Shown here one piece after another: positions 52,996 to 60,922 of a stretch of DNA of 64,000 bases. Origin of the DNA: Paenibacillus brevis (GTDB taxonomy: Bacteria; Bacillota; Bacilli; Paenibacillales; Paenibacillaceae); the NCBI RefSeq assembly GCF_018919145.1, contig NZ_JAHLQJ010000004.1, forward strand, positions 248,001 through 312,000, in the 5' to 3' direction. Under the pieces are notes generated by a model. It did not search any database and had not been told where the DNA came from. It saw only the letters and a program-made list of their open reading frames with translations. Positions within the stretch are counted from its first letter, which is position 1; every line of letters starts with the position of its first letter. The position numbers and the translations under genes are program-made.

Positions 52996-53922
52996 TTAAG
53001 CTCCGGTTTTTCTCTCCTGTAAAAAAAGCTCCACTTCCTCACGGCGCGGCAGCGATGGAATCGCCCCGTGCCGCGTCACGGTCAAGGCTCCGACCGCATT
53101 AGCGAACCGGACGGCCTCCTGTACGGAAGCACCGCGGATCAATTCCGCAGCCAACGCTCCATTGAACGAGTCCCCCGCCGCTACCGTATCCACGGGCTCG
53201 ACCGGATAACCCTCGACCCGGGTAACCCCGGTGCTGTCGGCTACGAGCGCCCCTTTTTCCGCCAGTGTTACAATGACGCAGGCTACCCCCTGATCGCGCA
53301 GCTTCTGCGCTCCAAGGATCAGATTCTCCTCCGTATCCGCGGCAATGCCTGTCAGCAGCGCCAGCTCGCTCTCATTCGGTGTCAAATAAGTAATTTTGCG
53401 CAGCAGATCCCGGGGAAGCGGCCTGGCCGGCGCCGGATTCAAAATGACCGGAATACCGCATTTATCGGCAATGTCGGCCGCTTGGACCACGACTTCCAGT
53501 TCCATTTCAAGCTGCATGATCAGCATCCTGGACGCCTTGATCCCGGCTTCAAGCCTCCGGGTCTCCTCGGCGGTGAACTTCATGTTGGCGCCGGGCACCA
53601 CAATAATCCGGTTCTGCCCGCCTTGCTCAAGCACGATATTGCCGACGCCGGTCGGTGCCTCTCCGTCGACCAGCACGTCGCTCCTCTCAATGCCTTCCTG
53701 CTGCAGCACTTGCAGGAATTGCTCGCCGAAGGAATCGCGGCCCAGCTTGCCGGCCATGCTGACCTTGGCTCCGAGCCTGGCGGCCGCAACCGCCTGATTC
53801 GCGCCTTTTCCGCCGGGAAACCGGTCGAAGCTGCGCCCGATCACCGTCTCTCCCGCCTGCGGAGCGCGTTCGGCACCGATGACCAGATCCATCATAAAGC
53901 TGCCGATGACCATAATACTCAT
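52996..53922 (-). CDS. rbsK: Ribokinase
   Basis: This 308-residue PfkB-family kinase has GSFMMDLV, GRSFDRFPGGKGANQAVAAARLGA, the NPAPARPLP motif and DTVAAGDSFNGALAAE holding the catalytic aspartate, all ribokinase-like. It phosphorylates ribose at O5; ribokinases can also accept D-arabinose. GGGGG precedes ATG 53922, and a longer reading would overlap the SIS gene. It lies between the SIS isomerase and GH172 genes, 11 bp after the SIS stop. Confidence 0.92.
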   Translation of the reverse strand: MSIMVIGSFMMDLVIGAERAPQAGETVIGRSFDRFPGGKGANQAVAAARLGAKVSMAGKLGRDSFGEQFLQVLQQEGIERSDVLVDGEAPTGVGNIVLEQGGQNRIIVVPGANMKFTAEETRRLEAGIKASRMLIMQLEMELEVVVQAADIADKCGIPVILNPAPARPLPRDLLRKITYLTPNESELALLTGIAADTEENLILGAQKLRDQGVACVIVTLAEKGALVADSTGVTRVEGYPVEPVDTVAAGDSFNGALAAELIRGASVQEAVRFANAVGALTVTRHGAIPSLPRREEVELFLQERKTGA

Positions 53923-53933
53923 GCAAGCACCCC

Positions 53934-54551
53934 CTATTTTCCCTGCTCGGATTGTGCTTTGTCCCCCGCCTGGGAGAGCTGGTTGCCCAAGCTTCCGCCC
54001 GGATGGAACAAATGGAAGCTCTCTTTGGTGAAGCCCTTCACCTTGCACAGCGTGACGACAAGGGCATCGCCTACCGCAAGCTGAAGCAAGGCGCTGGTTG
54101 TTGGAGCAAGACCGAGATGGTCGGCTTCCCTTTCATACCGGTAAGACAGCACTGCACTGCTGCCTCGTCCGAGTGTCGACTCCGGATTTTTCGTAATGGC
54201 AATGCATTGGGAGCCGATCTTCCTGATGATGTTCAGTACGTTCAATACCTCCGCCGTCTCCCCGCTGTTCGACAAGAGGATGACGACGTCCTTGCTCTCG
54301 ATCATTCCGCTGTCCCCGTGTACGGCTTCGGCGGAATGGACAAAGAAGGCCGGCGTACCTGTACTCGACAGGGAAGCGGCAATCTTTTTACCGATATGGC
54401 CCGATTTGCCGATCCCGGTAACAACCACCTTGCCCGTGCAATGCTGCAGCATCTCTACCGCTTTTACATATTCCTCGCCGACCTGCTCGCTGGTCGACAT
54501 CAACGCGTTAGCCTCATTTTGCAGCGCTTCGCGCACCCATTCATGTATCAT
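53934..54551 (-). CDS. SIS-domain sugar-phosphate isomerase, KpsF/GutQ type without CBS domains
   Basis: This 205-residue protein is one SIS domain: VVTGIGKSGHIGKKIAASLSSTGTPAFFVHSAEAVHGDSGMI, SNSGETAEVLN, and TTSALLQLAVGDALVVTLCK. The HSAEAVHGDSGM stretch matches HPAEASHGDLGM of arabinose-5-phosphate isomerases (ribulose 5-phosphate to arabinose 5-phosphate). CBS-less members are known in Bacteroides. Gram-positive cells have no LPS, so a catabolic role is likely. ATG 54551 has AAAGG upstream. Phosphohexuloisomerase or another SIS function is the alternative. Confidence 0.85.
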   Translation of the reverse strand: MIHEWVREALQNEANALMSTSEQVGEEYVKAVEMLQHCTGKVVVTGIGKSGHIGKKIAASLSSTGTPAFFVHSAEAVHGDSGMIESKDVVILLSNSGETAEVLNVLNIIRKIGSQCIAITKNPESTLGRGSSAVLSYRYEREADHLGLAPTTSALLQLAVGDALVVTLCKVKGFTKESFHLFHPGGSLGNQLSQAGDKAQSEQGK

Positions 54552-54581
54552 GGCTCTCAACCTTTCTTCTAGTTAATTTCT

Positions 54582-54809
54582 TTAAGGGGTTGTTCAAAAA
54601 GTCATCTTTTGATCACGAAGTGTTGCACGGGAGTTGAATCGACATCGAATCTTGCGTTCACCCTTGAAGTCCGGGCGGATGCTTACGAGGCATGCTTCCT
54701 TTGGAAGCATTTCACTCCTGTAGGTTTTGCCTACACTCCGTTCCTCCTTCTTCAGGTTCTCACAACCTTCTCGGTGCTGAAAAGCTGACTTTTTGAACTC
54801 GCACTTTAG
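54582..54809. repeat. Family G repeat, long copy
   Basis: The ends TTAAGGGGTTGTTCAAAAAG and CTTTTTGAACTCGCACTTTA are a near-inverted pair around about 228 bp. The interior has GATGCTTACGAGGCATGCTTC and TGTAGGTTTTGCCTACA hairpins. It lies between the permease and SIS genes, so it interrupts the operon. Confidence 0.8.
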
Positions 54810-54816
54810 TAAAAGT

Positions 54817-55638
54817 TCACTTGATTCCCGTCATTTTGATCCCCTCAACGAGATACCGCTGTGCGGCAAAGAACAGTATTAAGGTTGGAATCGCTGCGAT
54901 CACGGCCGCCGCCAGCACGACATTCCACGGCGTGTAATATCCGCCTCCGACAAGATTAGCGAGCTGCTGCTGGACGACCCACAGACTTTCGCTCTGCGTA
55001 ATGATCAACGGCCATAGATACGAATTCCAGTTCGCCACGAAGAAGCCGATGGTCAGAGGGATAATGATCGATCTGGATAGGGGCAGAGCGATCCGGAAGA
55101 ACGTTCCGGCAATCGACAAGCCTTCAATGTATGCCGCCTCCTCCAGCTCCTTCGGAAAGTCTCGATAGAACTGGCGGAACAAAAAGATTCCGTAAGCATT
55201 AAAGATCGAGGGAACGATCAACCCCGCATAGGAATTGAGCATGCCGAAGTTTTTGGTAATCAGGTACAGCGGAATCGTGATGACTGCAAACGGAACCATC
55301 AAGGTACTGAGCGTCCAGGAGAAAATTAAATTCCGTCCGGGAAAATGAAGCCGGGCAAGAGCATATCCATACATCGAATGGAAGATCATAGCCACGATCG
55401 TAACGGTGATGCTGACGAACAGCGAATTACCGATCGAACGCATCATATTTGTGCTGACGACGACTTCTTTAAAGTTTTGCCAGACGAATTCGACGGGGAA
55501 CCAGGTTACCTCCAGCACGTTCGCTTCGGACCGCATGGAACTGATTAACAGCAAGTAAATCGGGAATATCATCAACAAGCCAAGAATAACGGCAATAACG
55601 GCCAGCATTGTCTGAGCATTGAATCTTACAGTCCTCAC
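54817..55638 (-). CDS. Carbohydrate ABC transporter permease (MalG type)
   Basis: This 273-residue protein has six membrane segments and the EAA loop of binding-protein-dependent permeases (EEAAYIEGLSIAGTFFRIALPLSRSIIIPL). GTG 55638 has GAGGTGACC upstream. Near the start, QNFKEVVVSTNMMRSIGNSLFVSITVT is typical of MalG homologues. It pairs with the MalF-type permease 10 bp before it and shares the solute-binding proteins. No ATPase gene is nearby, so an MsmX-type shared ATPase is likely. Confidence 0.92.
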   Translation of the reverse strand: MRTVRFNAQTMLAVIAVILGLLMIFPIYLLLISSMRSEANVLEVTWFPVEFVWQNFKEVVVSTNMMRSIGNSLFVSITVTIVAMIFHSMYGYALARLHFPGRNLIFSWTLSTLMVPFAVITIPLYLITKNFGMLNSYAGLIVPSIFNAYGIFLFRQFYRDFPKELEEAAYIEGLSIAGTFFRIALPLSRSIIIPLTIGFFVANWNSYLWPLIITQSESLWVVQQQLANLVGGGYYTPWNVVLAAAVIAAIPTLILFFAAQRYLVEGIKMTGIK

Positions 55639-55648
55639 TTTGGTCACC

Positions 55649-56536
55649 TCAATCTTTGGTAGAGAATAGTTTCATTTGGACAAGGGAGAGACAGAAGATC
55701 AGCAAGAACAAGACAAATGCCAGCGCCGAGGAATATCCCATGTTGAGCAGCTGGAATCCTTGCTTGAAAATATAGATGACGCTTACTTCCGTACTGCTCG
55801 CCGGTCCTCCCTTGGTCATAACCATAATCTGGTCAAACACCTGGAATGAACCGATCGTAGTAACGACGAGAATAAACGTATTGGTTTCTTTAAGCAGCGG
55901 AAACGTAATTTTCCGGAAGGTCTGCCAGCGGGAAGCGCCGTCGATTCGGGCCGCCTCGAAATAATCCCTGGGGATTTCCTTGATTGCCGACAGGAAAATA
56001 ATCATGTTATAGCCGATGTTGATCCAGAGCAATACGGCGATGATGCTGTAGATGGCCTGGGACGGGGAACCGAGAAACTGCTGGGATGATCCTCCGAAAA
56101 ACCGAATGATCTCATTGATGATCCCATTGCGGGGATCGAGCATATACATCCCGATGATGGCCGAGATAACCGAAGTAATGGCATAAGGCATCAGAAACAT
56201 CGTTCGTGCCGGTGATACTACTTTCCCTCGAAGTCCGTTCAGCAGCAGTGCCGAGCCTAGCGACAGGCAGAACAAGAGCGGAACGTAGATGACGCTGAAC
56301 TGCAGCGTTTTCCCTACCGAATGCCACCAATCCATATCCTTGGATAAGGCGACGTAATTGTCCAGACCGATGAACTTCATCGGATTCAGCGCATCCCAAT
56401 CATGGAGGCTGACATAGAAGGCATAAATAATCGGCAGGAATACAAAAATGAATAATCCGATTAAATCAGGCAGTAAAAAACAGTAGGCTGTGATTCTTTC
56501 CTGCATCGCTCTTGTACGTAGTTTTTTGAGAACCAC
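55649..56536 (-). CDS. Sugar ABC transporter permease (MalF type)
   Basis: This permease of about 295 residues has six membrane segments (AYCFLLPDLIGLFIFVFLPIIYAFYVSLHDWDALNP to the end) and the EAA loop (FEAARIDGASRWQTFRKITFPLLKETNTFI). The frame extends upstream to 56581, but GTG 56536 follows GGAGGG at good spacing. It is co-transcribed with the MalG-type gene and the binding protein. The transported sugar is not known; the operon suggests furanoside oligosaccharides. Confidence 0.92.
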   Translation of the reverse strand: MVLKKLRTRAMQERITAYCFLLPDLIGLFIFVFLPIIYAFYVSLHDWDALNPMKFIGLDNYVALSKDMDWWHSVGKTLQFSVIYVPLLFCLSLGSALLLNGLRGKVVSPARTMFLMPYAITSVISAIIGMYMLDPRNGIINEIIRFFGGSSQQFLGSPSQAIYSIIAVLLWINIGYNMIIFLSAIKEIPRDYFEAARIDGASRWQTFRKITFPLLKETNTFILVVTTIGSFQVFDQIMVMTKGGPASSTEVSVIYIFKQGFQLLNMGYSSALAFVLFLLIFCLSLVQMKLFSTKD

Positions 56537-56608
56537 TGGTTTTCCCTCCTCCGGCAAACCTCCCGGGGGCACACGGCTCACGCACGCCCCCGGAGTATTT
56601 ACACTTGA

Positions 56609-57928
56609 TCACTTCATCGCTTCATTGATTTTCGCGTCGGCTGCTTTCGCGGCTTCCTCGCCTGTCATATCTCCGAACATGACCCGTGTCATAGCATCGC
56701 CGATGGCCTCTACCACTGCCGGATTGTAGACCGGCTCAGGAATGGCGGAGCTGTAGATCTCGTTCGTAAATACTTGACGCAGGCCTTTATTATAGATCTC
56801 TTGGCCGGCATCAATGACGGACTGGCGGGCTGGATAAGCAAATTTCGTCTCCGTAGCCCATTTCAGCGGACGGGAAGTATCCTGATCGGCGAAGGCCCAC
56901 ATGACGAATTTAGCCGCTTCCTCCAAGTTCTTGCTCTTGGCATTGACCGCGAATTTCCATCCGCCTGCCGTCGTCACCGGCTTGCCTCCTTCAGGAATCG
57001 GAAGCGGAGCCAGCTTGATCGGCACATCGCCGAACACTTCTTCAATCCGGCTGACCGCCCAAGTGCCGCAAATTTGCATGGCAGCGGTCTGTTTGCCCAG
57101 ATTGTCGATTTCCCATGGACCGTACTGAAGCTTCGCAGGAGAGAGCTTCTCCTGGAAGAACGTGCCCCAGAAATCGAGCGCCTTAGCCGTTTCCGGCGAA
57201 TTGAACGCGGAAGTTTTGCCGTCTTCGGCCAGAACCTGACCGCCGGCTTGCCAGAGGAACGGATAGAAGTTGAAATTGAAGTAAGCCCCTTTATCCGGCG
57301 GCAGGACCAACCCTGCTACCTTATCGGTAGTCAGCTTGCGGGCGGCATCCAGCAATTCGTCCCATGTCTTGGGCACTTCCACATTGGCCGCCTTCAGCAT
57401 ATCCTCGTTATAATAGAGTCCCATCAATTCCATCTCATAAGGCAGCGCCTGGATTTGTCCGTCTACCGTTACGGCATCGAGCGCGGAAGGAAGGAAATCC
57501 TCCTTAACCCCTTCCGGGAAGTAAGGCGCCAGATCGGCCAGGTAGCCGGAATTTGAAAACTTCATGAAGTCGCCGGGGCTGATCATGTAAATATCGGGAC
57601 CATTGCCGCCGGAAAAAGCGATCGGGAGTTTGGTAGCCGTATAATCGGCCTGATTGTAAGTCGAATATTCAATTTGCACACGATCCTGGGCTGCGTTGTA
57701 TTCCTTCACCAAGTCTTCAAAATACTTCTGCTCGGCTTCGGTGTGCATATCCCAGAACTGCAGTTTAATCTTTTCCTTCGATCCTCCATTGGTGGACTGA
57801 GCTCCGCTCGAGCCGGACTGGTTAGCCTGGTTGTTCGAGTTGCCGGAACCGGAGCCGCAGCCTACCTGGAGAAGGAGCAAAAGCGCCATCATGGCAGGCA
57901 AGACGATTTTCCAACTGGTCTTCTTCAT
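56609..57928 (-). CDS. Extracellular sugar-binding lipoprotein 1
   Basis: This 439-residue solute-binding protein (family 1) has a lipoprotein signal (LLLLLQVGCGSGSG, lipobox LQVGC) and a serine/glycine linker. KIKLQFWDMHTEAEQKYFEDLVKEYNAA, YYNEDMLKAANVEVPKTWDELLDAARKL and GGWKFAVNAKSKNLEEAAKF follow. It lies directly before the permease genes, so it is the likely transport partner. The inverted repeat at 57987-57997 lies upstream. It is a paralogue of the binding protein at 58018-59349. Confidence 0.93.
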   Translation of the reverse strand: MKKTSWKIVLPAMMALLLLLQVGCGSGSGNSNNQANQSGSSGAQSTNGGSKEKIKLQFWDMHTEAEQKYFEDLVKEYNAAQDRVQIEYSTYNQADYTATKLPIAFSGGNGPDIYMISPGDFMKFSNSGYLADLAPYFPEGVKEDFLPSALDAVTVDGQIQALPYEMELMGLYYNEDMLKAANVEVPKTWDELLDAARKLTTDKVAGLVLPPDKGAYFNFNFYPFLWQAGGQVLAEDGKTSAFNSPETAKALDFWGTFFQEKLSPAKLQYGPWEIDNLGKQTAAMQICGTWAVSRIEEVFGDVPIKLAPLPIPEGGKPVTTAGGWKFAVNAKSKNLEEAAKFVMWAFADQDTSRPLKWATETKFAYPARQSVIDAGQEIYNKGLRQVFTNEIYSSAIPEPVYNPAVVEAIGDAMTRVMFGDMTGEEAAKAADAKINEAMK

Positions 57929-57986
57929 CTCGTATGAATCCCCTTTCATTTTGTGATCGACTTCAGTATAGTCTCAGGGATTCAAG

Positions 57987-57997
57987 CCCGTAACGGG
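57987..57997. promoter_or_regulatory. Inverted repeat before the binding-protein gene
   Basis: CCCGTAACGGG (arms CCCGT/ACGGG) lies about 60 bp before the ATG, near the -35 region of a possible TATACT promoter (about 57965-57970, minus strand). It could be an operator for the LacI or YesN-like regulator; no proof. Confidence 0.4.
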
Positions 57998-58017
57998 AAA
58001 TAATTTCGGAGGGTGGA

Positions 58018-59349
58018 TTATTTTTCGGTATCCGTCAGGTAATCCGTAATTTGCCTGTACGTGCTCTCGGTAAGATCATTTGGCAATGCGCCTCCATACA
58101 GCAGCCGTTGCAAGGATTCGGTAAATATACTGCTGATCTCCGCCGGATACTGCGGCTCCTGGCGCTCCGTTCCGTAAATTTGCTCGGTGAACACGCGGCG
58201 AAGGCCATTCAAATATTGCTCCTCTCCCGCTTTCATCACGGACTTGCGCGGGGAATAAGCGAATTTGACGTCGCTTACCCATTTGAGTGGAATTTCCGGT
58301 TCTCCGGCAAAAGCCCACATCACGAATTTCTTCGCTTCTTCGTTATACTTGCTGAAGTGGTTGACGCCGATCTTCCATCCGCCGGCGATCGTGACGGGTT
58401 CTCCCCCCTCCGGAACCGGCAGGGGTACAACCCCGATCGGCTTGTCGGCATAGATCGTCTCCAGCATACGGATATTCCAGGTTCCGCTCACCTGCATCGC
58501 CGTCTCGCCACTGGCCAGGATTCCGATATCCGTCGTCGGACGGGATGGGTGCATGTTAAGCAGGCCCTGATCCACCATACCCCGATAGAACCGGAACATC
58601 GCCGCAGCATCCGGTGATTTCAGTCCGGACGTGCGCCCGTCCCCGGACACCAGATCGGCCCTGGTCTGCCACAGGAAAGGAAGCCAGGTGAAGCTCTGGT
58701 ACACGCTCTTGAACGTCTCTATCGTGAGCCCGCTGACTCCGGGAGACTTCAGTGCGTTGGCTGCCGCCTCAAGCTCCGGCCAGGTGGCAGGAGGCATGAG
58801 CCCATGCTCGCGGAACAACTCCTCGTTGTAATACAAACCGAGCAATTCCGTCTCGAACGGCACCGCATAGATCTGATCGTTCAATGTAACCGACTCCAGG
58901 GCGGCAGGATCGAAATCCTGACGGATTTCCGGGGTGAACTCCTTCGTCAGCGTCTCCAGAATGCCCGCATTTTCAAACCGGCGAATCGTCCCCGGGGATA
59001 CGAAGAAGATATCCGGCCCATGACCGGTGGCGAAGGACGCAAGCAGTTTATTATCGGTGAAGTAGTCGTCGCTCGAAATAAAGTCCACCTGGATTTCCAC
59101 ATGGGGAGCCTGCTTCGAGTATTCCGCGCCCAACCACTTCCAGAATTCGAATTCCTGGCCGGTATGAAAGGACAACAAGTGAAGGACGATCCGGTCCGGG
59201 CTCGCCGCCTCCACCTCGGGATTATGCAGCACGATATCCATATCACTGCGGTTCCCCGGCGTCTTCCCGCCTCCGCACGATGCCAGAAGGAGTACGAGAA
59301 CAAGACCGAGAAGCCCCATCCGCAGTAAAGACTCAGACTTACTTCTCAT
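58018..59349 (-). CDS. Extracellular sugar-binding lipoprotein 2, next to sensor genes
   Basis: This 443-residue solute-binding protein has a lipobox (LLASCGGG) and the same family features as lipoprotein 1 (HLLSFHTGQEFEFWKWLGAEYSKQ; YYNEELFREHGLMPPATWPELEAAANAL; GGWKIGVNHFSKYNEEAKKFVMWAFAGE). Its ATG at 59349 overlaps the response-regulator stop by 11 bp, with GGAGGAGG before it; a longer reading from 59400 is unlikely. It is coupled to the kinase/regulator genes, which suggests a sensing role in addition to, or instead of, transport. Confidence 0.92.
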   Translation of the reverse strand: MRSKSESLLRMGLLGLVLVLLLASCGGGKTPGNRSDMDIVLHNPEVEAASPDRIVLHLLSFHTGQEFEFWKWLGAEYSKQAPHVEIQVDFISSDDYFTDNKLLASFATGHGPDIFFVSPGTIRRFENAGILETLTKEFTPEIRQDFDPAALESVTLNDQIYAVPFETELLGLYYNEELFREHGLMPPATWPELEAAANALKSPGVSGLTIETFKSVYQSFTWLPFLWQTRADLVSGDGRTSGLKSPDAAAMFRFYRGMVDQGLLNMHPSRPTTDIGILASGETAMQVSGTWNIRMLETIYADKPIGVVPLPVPEGGEPVTIAGGWKIGVNHFSKYNEEAKKFVMWAFAGEPEIPLKWVSDVKFAYSPRKSVMKAGEEQYLNGLRRVFTEQIYGTERQEPQYPAEISSIFTESLQRLLYGGALPNDLTESTYRQITDYLTDTEK

Positions 59350-60919
59350 CGTCCTCCTCCTTCCGGTAGAAGAATTGCCGATACTCGCCGGGGGTGACAC
59401 CTTCCGCCTTCTTGAACAGGCGCGAGAAATACTTCACATCCTGATAGCCGACCATCTGCGAGATGTTATACAGCTTGAGATTCGGATCCGTCATCAGGAT
59501 TTTGGCTTTATCCATGCGAAACTGCGTCAAGTACTCGATGAACGACATGCCCATCTCCTGCTTGAAGAAGGAGCTGAAATAACTGCTGCTCATTCCCGCT
59601 TTAGCAGCCACATCATTAAGCGAGATATCGTTCACATAGTTCTGGTGAATGTAATTGACTGCTGCCTCCAGCGTCCGGTTATGCTTCTGCTGCTTCTTCC
59701 ACTCCGCCTTGGCAATGCTGATCGCAATCAGTTCGTCCACGAACCGGATGAAATCATCGGCCGAGAAATTGAACTGGAACCACTCGTACGGCTTCAGCTC
59801 ATCCTGGAACACCAGGGCGGTAATTTTCTGCTCATGAACATACCTTACGACGGAGGATAACAACTGCAGGCAATAGCCGTGAAAAATCGGGTATCCTGCA
59901 TTTCGTTCCAGAATCGTCCCGACGAACCGGCGCAACGTCTCGCAGGCGCGTTGAACCTCGCCTTCCCGAAGGGACAGCACGAGCGCGGCATCCAGATCGC
60001 TCGGGTACCCTGACGAATCTTTGCCTTCATCAGGGGAACCCTCATATTCATGAACTTTCCCGCTGCCATAAATCCAGCGGTTAAGCAAGGCCTCTCTTGC
60101 CTGGGAAAACGCATGCGGCAACTGCTCAAAATGACAGATCTCTCCGCTGATACCAAGGGAGATCGAAATTCGCACCCACCTGTGCACCTCATAAATAATG
60201 GTTTCGTACAACTGGCGCGGGCAGGCCGCATTCATCAGCAGGAAGTAAATCTGGGAACTGTTCCCGAACAGAAAACGGGTACTCAGCCCCTCGCAGCCGT
60301 TCAGAATTTCATAGACAATATTCCGTACGGCAAAGGTAACGAGTTGCCGGTCTCCCCATTGATCCTCAGTCACGAGCTCATCCAGATCCTCGATGTCGAT
60401 GGCGAGCACACGGAACGAAACGGCGTCCTCCGGAATTTGCCGCCGCAGACGGCCGCTATGATCGGCGGAATCCTCAATGCCGAGCAGCCAGTCTTTCCAC
60501 AGCTTGGCGTAATGGAAATCAGCTGCCGCAGCCGTTACCTGAACCGCAGGCTTGCGGATTTCCTTCTTCAGCCTGCCGAGCAAATCGCGCACCTCTTCCG
60601 GCTTCAACGGCTTCAGCAAGTAATCAAACGCGCCGAAACGAATGGCCGTCTTGGCATATTCGAAATAGCCGTAGCCGGACAGAATAACCACCTGAACGGG
60701 GTATTCCCGCAAATAATTCAGCAGATCAAGCCCGTTCATGTGCGGCATGCGAATATCCGTAATCACCAGGTCAGGGATATCCTTCCGCACCATTTCAAGC
60801 GCCTCGATTCCGTTCTTGGCCTGGCCGATGACGGTCCACTCGGGATCCAGGGCGGGGATGAGCCTTGTCAATCCGTTCCGGACCTTCGGCTCATCGTCTA
60901 CGATCAATACTCTATACAT
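59339..60919 (-). CDS. AraC-type response regulator (YesN family)
   Basis: This 526-residue protein has an N-terminal receiver (VLIVDDE; phosphate site Asp55 in VITDIRMP; lysine in LLKPLK), a middle region of about 300 residues, and a C-terminal AraC helix-turn-helix pair (residues about 420-515, YFSSFFKQEMGMSFIEYLTQFRM and YFSRLFKKAEGVTPGEYR). YesN-type regulators activate sugar uptake genes. It begins three bases after the kinase stop. The first targets are probably the two binding-protein genes and the permeases. Confidence 0.93.
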   Translation of the reverse strand: MYRVLIVDDEPKVRNGLTRLIPALDPEWTVIGQAKNGIEALEMVRKDIPDLVITDIRMPHMNGLDLLNYLREYPVQVVILSGYGYFEYAKTAIRFGAFDYLLKPLKPEEVRDLLGRLKKEIRKPAVQVTAAAADFHYAKLWKDWLLGIEDSADHSGRLRRQIPEDAVSFRVLAIDIEDLDELVTEDQWGDRQLVTFAVRNIVYEILNGCEGLSTRFLFGNSSQIYFLLMNAACPRQLYETIIYEVHRWVRISISLGISGEICHFEQLPHAFSQAREALLNRWIYGSGKVHEYEGSPDEGKDSSGYPSDLDAALVLSLREGEVQRACETLRRFVGTILERNAGYPIFHGYCLQLLSSVVRYVHEQKITALVFQDELKPYEWFQFNFSADDFIRFVDELIAISIAKAEWKKQQKHNRTLEAAVNYIHQNYVNDISLNDVAAKAGMSSSYFSSFFKQEMGMSFIEYLTQFRMDKAKILMTDPNLKLYNISQMVGYQDVKYFSRLFKKAEGVTPGEYRQFFYRKEEDDEK

Positions 60920-60922
60920 GTT

